Source: Streptomyces phaeofaciens
GTDB lineage: Bacteria > Actinomycetota > Actinomycetes > Streptomycetales > Streptomycetaceae
Assembly: GCF_014648915.1 (NCBI RefSeq)
Contig: NZ_BMSA01000025.1
Span: 106,169-170,168 of the forward strand
Direction: 5' to 3'
Length of the DNA: 64,000 nucleotides
Shown in pieces: positions 43,516 to 52,837 of the stretch. Below the pieces are notes generated by a model, which saw only the letters and a list, made by a program, of their open reading frames with translations, was not told where the DNA came from and made no database searches. Position numbers and translations under genes: made by a program. How positions within the stretch are numbered: the first letter of the stretch is position 1; every line of letters starts with the position of its first letter.

Positions 43516-43807
43516 CAACTCTCGGAGGGCGGCGTCCGGACGATCCGGATCAACCGCCCCGCCCGGTTGAACAGCCTCGACCGGCACACCAGGACCCACC
43601 TGCTCCGCCTTCGCCGGCCTCGCCGCGGGGCCGACCCAGGCACTCGCGGCCCTCAAGGCCTCGGTGAACCTCGCATCGGAGTCGTCCCTCGATGCCGCCC
43701 TCGAACACGAGGCGACACGGATCGCGCTCACCGGAGGGACCCACGACCATCAGAACGCGCTGCTCGCCTTCCTCGGCAAGCGGCAGCCCTGCTTCGAAGG
43801 CCGATGA
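43516..43807 (+). pseudogene. Enoyl-CoA hydratase/isomerase remnant
   Basis: Directly after the broken monooxygenase an N-terminal piece reads VRTIRINRPARLNSLDRHT, followed out of frame by a C-terminal piece FAGLAAGPTQALAALKASVN and LLAFLGKRQPCFEGR to a TGA at about 43807. These are the first and last parts of a crotonase-family enzyme with the central catalytic region deleted. Confidence 0.72.
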
Positions 43808-43894
43808 CGCCACGGGCGGGACGGGGCCTGCCCGGCAGACCCGTTCCGCCACCCGAGCGCGGTGCCCTGCTCGTCAGCCCGGACGTCCCGCTCG

Positions 43895-44590
43895 TCAGCC
43901 CGCCGCCGCGCTGCCGGAGCCGCGAGGATCGGCTGTCCATCCCTCGTCCGGTGCGCCCCGGAGCCCGATCGCGGCGGCCCACAGACGGGACAGGTGGTCG
44001 ACGACCGCGTCCTCGTCGTAGGCCTCGGCCAGGGTGTCGATCACATGGCCGACCTGTTCGACCATCGACCCCAGCGCGATGGCCGTCAGCCTGGGTTCCA
44101 GCCCCGGATTCGCCAGGCCCGCCTCCTGCAGTCGCCTGATGCCCTCCGTACTACGGCTGACGTAGAGCTCACGGATCTCCAGGACCATCTGGCGCAGCCC
44201 CTCGTCCGCGACCGCTCCCTGCTCCACGATCCGCACCACCTTCGCCGCCCGGTCCCAGGCGCGCAGATAACGACGGTTCGACTCCACGAGCCGGGTGTAG
44301 GGGTCGTCGGTCGTGTCCGGCGGCACCAGGCTCGACGTGAACATCTCACCGGCGACCGACCGGAGAACGCTGTGCAGCAGGTCTTCCTTCGACTCGAAGT
44401 ACGTATAGAACGTCCCGTACGAAACGCCTGCCACCTGTGCCACGGCCTCGGGGGTGAAGCCCGGCCACCCCTGACGTTCCAGGATCTCCCGCCCGGCGAC
44501 GATCAGCCCTTCGCGCGTACGACGACCGCGCGTGGTGGTCGGCAGCTTCGGGGCCGACTTCGTTCTGGGACGTCCCATACGAACAATCAT
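43895..44590 (-). CDS. TetR-family transcriptional regulator
   Basis: The protein has 231 residues. The HTH is FTPEAVAQVAGVSYGTFYTYFESKEDLL in positions about 50-77, typical of TetR. The C-terminal ligand domain is family-typical and helical. The ATG at 44590 or 44578 may start it; the latter gives MGRPRTKSAPK. It is convergent with the decayed monooxygenase/hydratase genes and near the acyl-CoA operon, whose upstream region carries palindromes. Control of lipid or acyl-CoA genes is therefore likely but not shown. Confidence 0.92.
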   Translation of the reverse strand: MIVRMGRPRTKSAPKLPTTTRGRRTREGLIVAGREILERQGWPGFTPEAVAQVAGVSYGTFYTYFESKEDLLHSVLRSVAGEMFTSSLVPPDTTDDPYTRLVESNRRYLRAWDRAAKVVRIVEQGAVADEGLRQMVLEIRELYVSRSTEGIRRLQEAGLANPGLEPRLTAIALGSMVEQVGHVIDTLAEAYDEDAVVDHLSRLWAAAIGLRGAPDEGWTADPRGSGSAAAG

Positions 44591-44870
44591 GGCATGTCCC
44601 GAACCAGCCCCTGACGTGGCGCTCTGCCGCGACCGCTCGGGGGTGGCGCGGTGGCCGTACCCGCCGAGCCGACCGAGAGCGTGGCGGTTCACCACCGCCC
44701 GCCGCCGTCTCGCCCCCCGGAACATGGCTCCGGCCACCCGCTCGTGGTTGCCGGTTTCGGGTCACGGCCCGATGCATGCTGGTGCCCGTGACCGTGGCGC
44801 CGCACCCCGCGCGCCGCGACGGACGGGCAAGGACGCCGACCGGTGTCCCGTGACAGCTGAGGGGCACCAG

Positions 44871-45389
44871 GTGGCGGACGACCGACGCTCAGATCTGCCG
44901 CCTGGCACCGATGCCGGTGTTCTGGTGGACCGCCTGAAGGAGCGCATTTACGCGACCATCACGATGATCGCCGTGGTGGTGGGCCTGTCCCTCGGCGAGG
45001 TGAGTTCCCTCGGCGCCGTCGCCACGGTGCTGACGACCGCTCTGGGGCTGTGGCTCGCGGCGTTCGTCGCCGACCAGCAGGCGCACCGCACGATCCACGG
45101 CCACCTCGCCACCGGTCACGAACTGCGCCGCATGCTGTACGTCAGCAGCCCCCTGCTGTCGTGCGCCGCGGGCCCGGCCGTACTGATCGGCCTGGCAGCG
45201 CTGGACGTCCTGTCCTTGGACACCGCGCTGACCGTGGCCGCGGGCGTCAGCGTCATCTCTCTCTTCCTGTGGGGCTGTCTGGGCGGGCTGCGCATGGGAG
45301 GCGGCGCCCTGGGGGCGGTACTGGCCGGCCTCGCGGACGCCGCGATCGGTGTGGCGGTGGCCCTGGTGAAGGCGGCTGCCGGACATTGA
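44871..45389 (+). CDS. Hypothetical four-TM membrane protein
   Basis: The protein has 172 residues from the GTG at 44871, with GAGGGG before it. About four hydrophobic segments are visible (ATITMIAVVVGLSL, AVATVLTTALGLWLAAFV, LLSCAAGPAVLIGLAAL, ALTVAAGVSVISLFLWG), and a Gly/Ala-rich amphipathic end follows. A cytosolic HRTIHGHLATGHELRRM loop lies between TM2 and TM3. I do not recognise the family by function. Longer in-frame starts exist but have no ribosome site. Confidence 0.7.
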   Translation: MADDRRSDLPPGTDAGVLVDRLKERIYATITMIAVVVGLSLGEVSSLGAVATVLTTALGLWLAAFVADQQAHRTIHGHLATGHELRRMLYVSSPLLSCAAGPAVLIGLAALDVLSLDTALTVAAGVSVISLFLWGCLGGLRMGGGALGAVLAGLADAAIGVAVALVKAAAGH

Positions 45390-46180
45390 CCCGGCGGGGC
45401 CTCCACCAGCGCCCGCCACGACGTCGTCGAACCATGTAACCGTCCGGACCGCCGGCTTCGGCATGTCGGCTTCGGCCGTACGCGGCACGATGCGACGTCA
45501 GGCACCCGACGGACGGGGCGGGCGAGCCTCGTCGTGGCCCACCGGCACAGGCGCTCGGTCGGCTACCGGCGGTGAATCACCGCGGCGAGGCGTGCGCCGG
45601 CCGACGGCGCCCGACAGGTGCGGCCCACCGTGACCCGGGCGACAGCGCCTATCCGGAGCGCAGCGAAGATCCGAAGCCAGGTGGATCGGTCCCGGCGCGC
45701 ATCCATCACCGTTGCCGGTTTCCGGTGCATGGTGTGCGGGCGGGTACCGATCCGATCCCCCGAGGTGCGGTTCCCTTTGCCGGGCCCCCCGGCCCGCGTA
45801 TCGCCCGAGCATGTCCGCCCGTGCCGGCTCGGAGCAGCCCGACTCCTGACACCCCTGCCCGCCTGTCGGACTGGCCGCAAGCCCCCGGTGGTGCACACAC
45901 CGGCAGAGGCCGCCGTCCACGGCTATGCATGGGCCACCAGAGTCCTGGCACTGGCCTCACCGTACGCCTTCACCCTCATCAACGGTGGAGGGCGGGCCAG
46001 GGCGGCGGGCTCCCAGGACACCCGGAAGCAGGCCGAAGTCCCGGTCTCCGCCCACTGATTCGCATGGAGGATCCGCTCCCCGGCGGGTACAGCGCCCCCT
46101 GTCGGGCAAGGCCGAGACGCGGGGAGGCTCGAAGCCACTCCCGCCCGGCTCGCATTCGTCTGAGAGCTCACACAGGGTGA
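45390..46180. other. About 0.8 kb without a recognisable gene
   Basis: Open frames on both strands lack conserved motifs and ribosome sites. The stretch adjoins an SDR pseudogene, and the area as a whole looks like decaying accessory DNA. Confidence 0.5.
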
Positions 46181-46184
46181 TTAC

Positions 46185-46740
46185 GTGGTTCTCGGCGCGC
46201 AGCTCATCGAGCTCTCCCAACGCAAACGTCGTAGGCGAGGCTGCCGAGCAGGAGCCGCTGGGTTGTCGGCAGTGACCGCGGTGACGATCGCTGCGGCGGC
46301 ACGGGCCGGGTCGCCGGGCTCGCTCCCGGTGTTCTCACGGAACGAGGCACGGGCGGCGCCCACCGTAGTGGCGTGGTCGGCGATCTCGCGGGCGGACAGG
46401 GTCTCGTGCGCGGAGCGGCCGGCCCACTCGATACGGAACGGCCCTGATCGGCCGACAGGACCTTGATGCCAACGGGTTCGACCTCGTGCCATAGGGCCTC
46501 GGAGAGTCCTACGACGGCCGACTTGCTGGCGTTGTCGTAGCCGACGGCCGGGAAGAAACGCAGCCGCCGATGGAGGAGAAGCTGACGATGGCGCCCCTGC
46601 GGCAGGCGCGCGTGCGGGGCAGGCCCGGCCCGAGAGCCCGGTCGGGGGCTGTGTCGACGAGGTCCTTGACGTCCTCGGGGCGGCGGGCGGTGACGACGGC
46701 CTGGTTGCGACAGGCCGGCACGGTGGCTGCCGGCTGGCGG
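46185..46740 (-). pseudogene. Short-chain dehydrogenase with several frameshifts
   Basis: On the minus strand the pieces VVTARRPEDVKDLVDTAPDR, GAIVSFSSIGG, FPAVGYDNASKSAVVGLSEA and EVEPVGIKVLSA, then GPFRIEWAGRSAHE and GDPARAAAAIVTAVTA, and LLLGSLAYDV occur in order but in alternating frames. They match an SDR of the ketoreductase kind, including the Tyr-x3-Lys site (Y-D-N-A-S-K). The middle N-terminal part is deleted after APDRAL. Confidence 0.78.
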
Positions 46741-47033
46741 CCGAAGCCCGTGGAACAGCCGGCGATCGGCCAAGTGGTCACTCGGCGCGCGGGAGTCGAT
46801 GCCGGGGTGCGTGGCCAGGACAGCAAGAGCAGGTTCGAGGAGTTGCAGCACCCGGTAGACGTGCGACCCGAACCGATGACAAGCCGCAAATATGTTCCAG
46901 TGTGCAAGGCGTTGCCGGGGCCGGATACTGGACGGGCCGCGCCTGGGCGTCGTTTCAACCAATGGGCGATTCCGCAGTCAGACGTGTTGTCACTTCACTG
47001 AACGGGCGGAGACCCGCAAGGCAGGGGGTAGTA

Positions 47034-47396
47034 GTGGCGTTGCAGGGGTGGAAGAAAGTCGTAGTCATCGGCGTGGCGCTTGTGGTTGTTGTATCCACGC
47101 CATTCCTCTGGTTGCTGGACGGCCCTGAGACGGGACAGTTTGTGGGCGCCTCGGTGCAGGCGGCTGCGGGGGTCTTGGCTCTGCTGTGGGCTATTCTCCG
47201 GCGTCCCGAACACGGCCCCACAGACACCGTGAATTTCACGGGGGATGCGCAGACCGAGGACGGAGGTGCCGCCATCACGGGCATCCGGCGCCCCGGTGGG
47301 GATGGCGAGGGCGCCGCCACCGCAGAGACCACGGGCAAGTCGACGGCCAAGGGCGGCGGTAGCCGTTCGGTGAGCGGCATCGATTACAGCGAGTGA
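47034..47396 (+). CDS. Small two-TM protein with SGIDY tail, copy 1
   Basis: The protein has 120 residues from the GTG at 47034, with AGGGGG before it. Two hydrophobic helices (VVVIGVALVVVVSTPFLWLL and VGASVQAAAGVLALLWAIL) form the N-terminal half. A polar Gly/Thr/Ala-rich tail ends SVSGIDYSE. The next gene has the same plan and a matching SGIDYT end, so they are paralogues. I do not recognise a named family. Position before a STAND-TPR gene suggests a membrane partner or effector. Confidence 0.72.
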   Translation: MALQGWKKVVVIGVALVVVVSTPFLWLLDGPETGQFVGASVQAAAGVLALLWAILRRPEHGPTDTVNFTGDAQTEDGGAAITGIRRPGGDGEGAATAETTGKSTAKGGGSRSVSGIDYSE

Positions 47397-47606
47397 GACA
47401 CCGGCCTCGTGTTTGACGGGTACCCCCTCAGCCATGGGGGCTGCCTTGCAGTGCTGGCACCATGGAGGCGCTCTGTGGGGTGTAAGTGGTTGGGGTGCAG
47501 TGCGACACAGGGCTATTTGCCACTCAAAGGGGTTCGAGCGCCGATGCGATGAGAACATGAAGATATATAGGTCCTGTCTGGTGCGGCGTGCGAGAGGAGG
47601 GTAGCC

Positions 47607-47936
47607 ATGTCATCTTTTGCGCGGGTTGCGGTGCTGCTCACCGCATTCCTACTGGTCATCTCCGCCCCCATCATCTGGCTGCTGGCGAGTGTGAGCAGTG
47701 TCAGACTGCTCGCCGCCGGCGGACAAGCCTCCCTGGGGATCACGCTGTTGGTCTGGGCCCTGTTCAATCGTGCGTCCATGACGCAGGCGGCCCCGCTTCA
47801 CCATGGAACAGGTGTTGCATCTACAGGTTCTGCCCGCGGGGGACTGCATCGAGCATCAGTGAAGTCCGAGAGCACTGAACGAGTCACGGCCACCGCAGAA
47901 GGCAGCAGTACTGTCAGCGGCATCGACTACACCTGA
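47607..47936 (+). CDS. Small two-TM protein with SGIDY tail, copy 2
   Basis: The protein has 109 residues; GAGGAGGG precedes the ATG. Helices are VAVLLTAFLLVISAPIIWLL and LAAGGQASLGITLLVWALF. The tail is polar and ends STVSGIDYT. It shares with the gene at 47034 the order of helices, the W-L-L / L-L-W-A-(I/L) positions and the terminal motif. The STAND-TPR gene starts 28 bases after its stop, so it is probably co-transcribed. Confidence 0.78.
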   Translation: MSSFARVAVLLTAFLLVISAPIIWLLASVSSVRLLAAGGQASLGITLLVWALFNRASMTQAAPLHHGTGVASTGSARGGLHRASVKSESTERVTATAEGSSTVSGIDYT

Positions 47937-47963
47937 TGGCAACAGCCGACCAGGACGAAACGT

Positions 47964-50672
47964 GTGCACGAAGCGGGAAAGCGACACGTGATCCCAAGAA
48001 GAAAGCGTCAGTCCAGGCCTCAGATGAACCTGGAAGCCAGGGCATCTGGCACCGCACTAGTTCCTTCAGGAGAAGGCGCGCCAACTAATTCCCTCCGTAG
48101 TGCTTCACAGCAAGGTGACACCGCTGCGGTCCGCACGGTTCTGGTGGTCGGCACAGGCGAATCAAACGCGTCCGAAGGCGCATTCTCCAACACAGGCTAT
48201 GTTCACCATGTCAGCGCAAGCACGCTCAACATCATTCAGCAGAGAACTCCCCGGGAACCCGCCCCATGGCCTCACCAAGTGGGTGTCATCCCCCCGCGTG
48301 CACAAGCCTTCCAAGAGCGTCCGGAAGCAGCCCTCCTCCGCTCGGCAGTGGAGGGCGGAGGAACTGCTGTCCTTCATCAGAGCGAGCAGTCCGGAGACAT
48401 TCCTGGCAAGGTACTCGCTGGCATGGGCGGTGTGGGCAAGACTCAGCTGGCCGCTGACTATGCCCGTGCAGCCTGGGACACCGGCGATCTGGACGTCCTT
48501 GTATGGATCACCGCCAGCACCCGCTTGAGCGTGGTGTCGAGCTACGCTCGAGCCGGTCGGGACCTGTGCCGGGCAGACCGCGATGATTCCGAGGAAGCGG
48601 CACGCGCCTTCGTCGCGTGGCTGACACCGAAGGCCGGAGGGCAGGCGTGCAGATGGCTTGTCGTCCTGGACGACCTGGTTGATCCTGACGACTTGCAAGG
48701 CCTATGGCCACCTGCAAGCCCACACGGCCAAACCTTGGTCACGACCCGTCGACGCGACGCTGCCCTCTTGGGTGGTGGACGTCACCTCATCAAAGTCGGC
48801 GTCTACACCGATACCGAAGCGGCCGAATATCTCCGCGCTTCCCTGGCCGACCACAACCGAAGTGAAACGACCCGGGAACTACAGGCGCTCGCCCATGATC
48901 TGGGGCACCTTCCTCTGGCCCTGGCCCAAGCCGCCGCCTACCTGGCCGACTCCGGCAAGGATACGGAAGCGTACCGTTCTCTACTGGCAGACCGGGGCAC
49001 GCTGCTCGCAGACACCGTCCCGGAGCGGCTGCCCGATGGTCAGGATGATCCCTGGGCCGCGGCGTGGTCGTTGTCCGTCGACCGCGCCGACTCCATCCGG
49101 CCCGTAGGTCTTGCCCGGCCCGTGCTCAACCTTGCCGCCGTGTTGGATGCCAACGGAATTCCTCAGTGCGTACTCACCAGTCAACCTGTTCTCGACTACT
49201 TGACCGACTATCGAACCCGGCGCCATTCGAGGGCCAGGCGGTGGCTGGCGCTGCTGGTCAAGTGGTGCACTCCCGTACGGCAACTGACGACACCGGATGA
49301 GGTGATCGGCGCGCTGAGGGCCCTGCATCGCCTCAGTCTCATCGATCACGTTCGCGCTGGCGACATCGAAGAAGTGCGCGTTCATCAGCTCATTCAACGG
49401 GCAGTCCGGTCGCCCTTTGCGTCGCACGAGCTCACACGGGTTGCCCGCGTCGCTGCTGACGCCCTGTTGGCTGTGTGGCCCGAGTTCGGACGTCATGCGA
49501 CCTCTGTCCAAGATCTACGTGCGAATGTGGAAACTCTTACTCATTGTGCGGATGAGGCGCTGTACCAACCCGATGCCCATGAAGTGCTCTATCGCGCCGG
49601 TAGGAGCCTTGGAGACGCCGGGCAAGTCACAGCAGCCGTGCAGCACTTCGAACGTCTGGTGGACACTACCACTCACCGATTCGGCATCGATGGACCCGAC
49701 ACTCTTGCCGCACGAGGCAATCTGGCTTACTGGCGAGGCCGATCCGGCAACGTGAGAGGCGCGATCGTTGCATTCGAGCAGTTGTGCATCGACCGAGCCA
49801 GGGTGCTTGGCGAATACCATCCGAACACCCTCGCTGCTCGAGGAAACCTGTCGCGCTGGACAGGGGAGGCCGGCGACGTGGCAGGCGCGGTGTCTGCCTA
49901 CGAGGACTTGTTGCTGGACCAGGAGCGTGAACTTGGCCCGGATCATCCCGAAACACTGACCACCCGCCACAACCTGGCCTATTGGCGTGGGCAGTCCGGT
50001 GACATCGCCGGAGCAGTGGAGGCATGCCAGGAACTACTTGCAGACGAAGCACGAGTGTTCGGCAAGGATCATCCTGAGACTCTCTCTGCGCGAGCCAACC
50101 TTGCCCGCTGGAAGGGAGAGGCGGGAGACAGCGCCGGTGCCGCAGCCGCGTTCGAGCAACTGCTGGCTGACAGGCAACGAGTCCTGGGCAACAATCACCC
50201 GGAAACCCTGGTGACCAGGGGGGACCTTGCGCGCTGGCAAGGGGAGGCGGGAGAACTGTCGCGTGCAGTGGGCGGCTTCGAAGCGCTACTCGCCGACGCC
50301 ATCAAAGTGCTGGGGGAAGACCATCCCGAAACCCTGGCAACCCGCGGCAACCTCGCCCGCTGGCAGGGAGAGAACGGAGATCCCGCTGGCGCCGCCGCTG
50401 CGACCGATAAGCTCCTGCCCGACATGACCAGAATTCTGGGCAAAGATCACCCACACACTCTCACTGCCCGACACAACTTGGCCCGCTGGCAGGGAGAAGC
50501 GGGAGACCCTGTGGGCGCCTGGAAGGCGCTTCAGCAACTTCTTGCCGATCGGCAACGGGTACTCGGTGGCAACCACCCCCAAACTCACGCTACTGCGCAC
50601 AGCCTGACTGAGTGGAGACAACGCGCGAATGTACCTGACAGGTCAGACCGCGACTCCGGGGACCGTACATGA
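47964..50672 (+). CDS. STAND (NB-ARC-like) NTPase with eight kinesin-light-chain-type TPRs
   Basis: The protein has 902 residues from GTG 47964. Walker A is GMGGVGKT (about 154-161), and Walker B is LVVLDDL (about 232). DLGHLPLALAQAAAYLADSG marks the GxP motif of NB-ARC/STAND proteins. Residues about 552-890 are eight 42-residue repeats of the form GD-x-AGA-x3-F-x2-LL-x-D-x3-VLG-x-DHP-x-TL-x-ARxNLA-x-W-x-GEAG. Such proteins sense a ligand through repeats and signal by oligomerising. The N-terminal 110 residues have no recognised domain. Base composition is less GC-rich than the rest of the window, suggesting transfer. It follows two small membrane proteins that may be effectors. Confidence 0.88.
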   Translation: MHEAGKRHVIPRRKRQSRPQMNLEARASGTALVPSGEGAPTNSLRSASQQGDTAAVRTVLVVGTGESNASEGAFSNTGYVHHVSASTLNIIQQRTPREPAPWPHQVGVIPPRAQAFQERPEAALLRSAVEGGGTAVLHQSEQSGDIPGKVLAGMGGVGKTQLAADYARAAWDTGDLDVLVWITASTRLSVVSSYARAGRDLCRADRDDSEEAARAFVAWLTPKAGGQACRWLVVLDDLVDPDDLQGLWPPASPHGQTLVTTRRRDAALLGGGRHLIKVGVYTDTEAAEYLRASLADHNRSETTRELQALAHDLGHLPLALAQAAAYLADSGKDTEAYRSLLADRGTLLADTVPERLPDGQDDPWAAAWSLSVDRADSIRPVGLARPVLNLAAVLDANGIPQCVLTSQPVLDYLTDYRTRRHSRARRWLALLVKWCTPVRQLTTPDEVIGALRALHRLSLIDHVRAGDIEEVRVHQLIQRAVRSPFASHELTRVARVAADALLAVWPEFGRHATSVQDLRANVETLTHCADEALYQPDAHEVLYRAGRSLGDAGQVTAAVQHFERLVDTTTHRFGIDGPDTLAARGNLAYWRGRSGNVRGAIVAFEQLCIDRARVLGEYHPNTLAARGNLSRWTGEAGDVAGAVSAYEDLLLDQERELGPDHPETLTTRHNLAYWRGQSGDIAGAVEACQELLADEARVFGKDHPETLSARANLARWKGEAGDSAGAAAAFEQLLADRQRVLGNNHPETLVTRGDLARWQGEAGELSRAVGGFEALLADAIKVLGEDHPETLATRGNLARWQGENGDPAGAAAATDKLLPDMTRILGKDHPHTLTARHNLARWQGEAGDPVGAWKALQQLLADRQRVLGGNHPQTHATAHSLTEWRQRANVPDRSDRDSGDRT

Positions 50673-50874
50673 CAGCTCACGCAGAGCCGGGTCGTCGACG
50701 AATGATCGCACTAGTCCCTTGAGCATGGTCGTGTGGTGGAGAACGCGGCTGGCCGTGTTCTAGACGTCATCTCAATGGGTGATGGTCAAAGAGACAGTCG
50801 CTGGCAGGCGGGTTGCGATGGTGGTTGTATGCCCTGGGGAATGACTACTGGGCACCCGCCCATCACCATGTCGA

Positions 50875-51110
50875 GCACGACGATGCGGAGACCTGGCCCG
50901 GTTGCCGGCCAACGGCGCCGATCCCGACGAGGTCGCCGGCCCGTTGGACGGTCCAACGGTGACGCCTCAACCCCTGCACTCAACTCCCCCGCGGGCGAGA
51001 CGGTGCCCCATTCCCCGCTTGCGCAACCATCGCCGCAGGTGAGCGAGTCGTAGCCTTGTGGCCGGGCACACCCCCTGCCGTTGTTGCGGGCAGGCCAGGG
51101 CCCCGCCCGT
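50875..51110 (-). pseudogene. IS5-family transposase remnant
   Basis: The minus strand holds LRRWLRKRGMGHRLARGGVE, the conserved C-terminal segment of IS5-type transposases. In shifted frames RLRRHRWTVQRA and LAGNRARSPHRR follow, equivalent to RLGRHRW-x-ER...WLAG-x-RRL. Frame changes and substitutions show it is dead. No inverted ends were found. Confidence 0.65.
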
Positions 51111-51690
51111 CGCGCGGATACCCGCCGGACGAAGTTCTCGTCCCTCCAAAGACCGTCACGGTGGTCGCGTCCCCACATCGTCGTCGAACCAACGGGGTTA
51201 CCGGCCCGCGCGGTTCGACACCGGGACCTCGACTCCTGGGCGGGGACGGACCGACAGCTTGCGCTCCTCGGGAATCTCACGGTCACATACGCCCGCGACA
51301 CTGGTCCACCTCCGTGATGACAAGCAACCGAAAGCCGAGCGGCCCCACAGAGCCAAGCTCAGGCTCTGGCGTGCAGGTAAGCAGCCCACAGCAGAGGTGT
51401 CGTGCGCCAGTTGGAACCCGCTCGTAGGCCGTGGCCGTCACGCACCCGCCGTACGGCCTGGTGAAGTGCAAAGGGCGCCCGGGCGGGGTCCACTCCCGCG
51501 GAGTCACTCCGCAGTCCGGCGTAGGCCACCGACCTGGTCCTGCACAGGCTGTGGCCCCTCGCCGGACGCGCCCGCGTGATCACCAGCGACGTCCTCGTCG
51601 CGGTCCTCGCCGTCCTCATCGCGATGCCCTTCGCTCAGAACTCCTCCGAGCGGTTGGTCGTGGCAATGCTTGCGATGACGGCCGGACTAT
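51111..51690. other. Degenerate stretch with no clear gene
   Basis: No frame carries a family motif except a hydrophobic run on + (RVITSDVLVAVLAVLIAMPF, about 51570-51625), which may be the broken membrane part of the NACHT-like remnant downstream. Confidence 0.45.
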
Positions 51691-52085
51691 GTGCTGTCCC
51701 GGGCCGCCCGGCCCCGACGCATGAAGTATCGGTTCTGGACCACTCGGACAGGCAGAATCCTCACTGCCACTGCCACAGCCACAGCCGCAGCCGCAGCCGC
51801 AGCCGCAGCCGGGATCGGCATCGGAACCAGGTTCCCTGCCGTGACATCGGCCTTGATCGCATTCGGGATCAAGGCCGGGCTCGCGCTCGGCGTCATGGCC
51901 GGGATCGCGTCCGGCTGATGGGCTTCGCGCCGCTATACGGTGTTCCTGATCTGGTCGCGCGGTCGTCTGCCTTTTCGTCTCGGTGTGTTCCTGGACTGGG
52001 CGGTGGCCGCAGGGCTGCTTCGGTACAGCGGGCCCGCGTACCAGTACCGGCACCGGGAACTACAGCGATGGTTCCGCCGACACCC
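51691..52085 (+). pseudogene. C-terminal remnant of a NACHT/STAND membrane protein
   Basis: One frame, crossed by a TGA at 51916-51918, reads a hydrophobic Ala-rich stretch and then RRYTVFLIWSRGRLPFRLGV, FLDWAVAAGLLRYSGPAYQY and RHRELQRWF. The latter resembles the C-terminal end of Streptomyces NACHT proteins (R-Y...R-G-R-L-P-W-R-L...G-L-L-R...Y-Q-F-R-H-x-E-L-Q). The N-terminal NTPase is absent. A CAGCCG-type microsatellite lies within it. Confidence 0.6.
51763..51810. repeat. (CAGCCG/CACAGC)-type microsatellite
   Basis: Six-base related units (GCCACT, GCCACA, GCCGCA) repeat about eight times, coding poly-Ala/Thr in the remnant frame. Confidence 0.75.
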
Positions 52086-52837
52086 CCACCCCCCGAACTT
52101 GCCCTGGCGCCGCCCGTGCCGTGCCACCACAGCCCGGCTACCCGCACGGCGCGGTTGCCCGGATGATCACTCGGCAGTCGGAATCCGGGCGAGAACCACT
52201 TCCCTGGCTTCGACCAGGGCCCGGCGCAACTGTGCCGCCTGGGCGGGCCGTTCGACCGCGGGCAGCGCTGTCACGGCCTCGAGCAGGATCCGGGCGCGCC
52301 GACGGACCCCGGCGTCCTACCGGGGTTGGGGCAGGGGTTGCAAGGGTTGCGGGAACGCGAACGCCCAGGACTCAGAGAAGTGGATCAATTGTTGGGGGCT
52401 ACCGAGGACTGCTCCATCAACACCACGTGGCCTCAGGTCAGAGCCGGGCTCGTCGTCAAGAGCGGCTGAGCCGAGGGGAGAGCGCGATCAGCGTAACCAT
52501 CGGCGGACTTCCCATGGCTCGTGCCCTTGCCGCCTGCCGGGGTGGTGTCAATGACGCCGGCAGACCTGGATTGCCACGCAGCCGACCATCATGGTCGCAA
52601 GGCCTCGACGATCTGGCCTGCTTACTCGCCAGACGGAGTCATGCCTGGCGACCCAGCCACCAGGCGCGACCACGAGCCGGCCGTGACAGGAGACAACTGC
52701 GACTGAACACTTCGGCCGGTCACCCTGAGCACCGAAGCCGGTAGCTCCGAGCCAAAATGCCGAGGGCTTCATCGGTCGCTGGGAGTAGGTCCTGCGCCTC
52801 ATGCGGGCCTCGCACCTGCTTGGCTAGGGTCGTCCGC
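52086..52837. other. About 0.75 kb without an intact gene
   Basis: On the minus strand from about 52320 to 52165 a frame reads RRRARILLEAVTALPAVERP and QAAQLRRALVEAREVVLARI to a stop, coding-like but with no start; it may be the tail of a lost gene. Nothing else is recognised. Confidence 0.4.

Noticed and set aside
45563..46058. Open frames of 110-150 codons on both strands in the 45390-46180 gap
   Set aside because: No ribosome site, no family motif, and Arg/Pro-rich translations typical of shadow frames.
49620..50640. Periodic 126-base DNA repetition
   Set aside because: It codes the 42-residue TPR units of the STAND protein.
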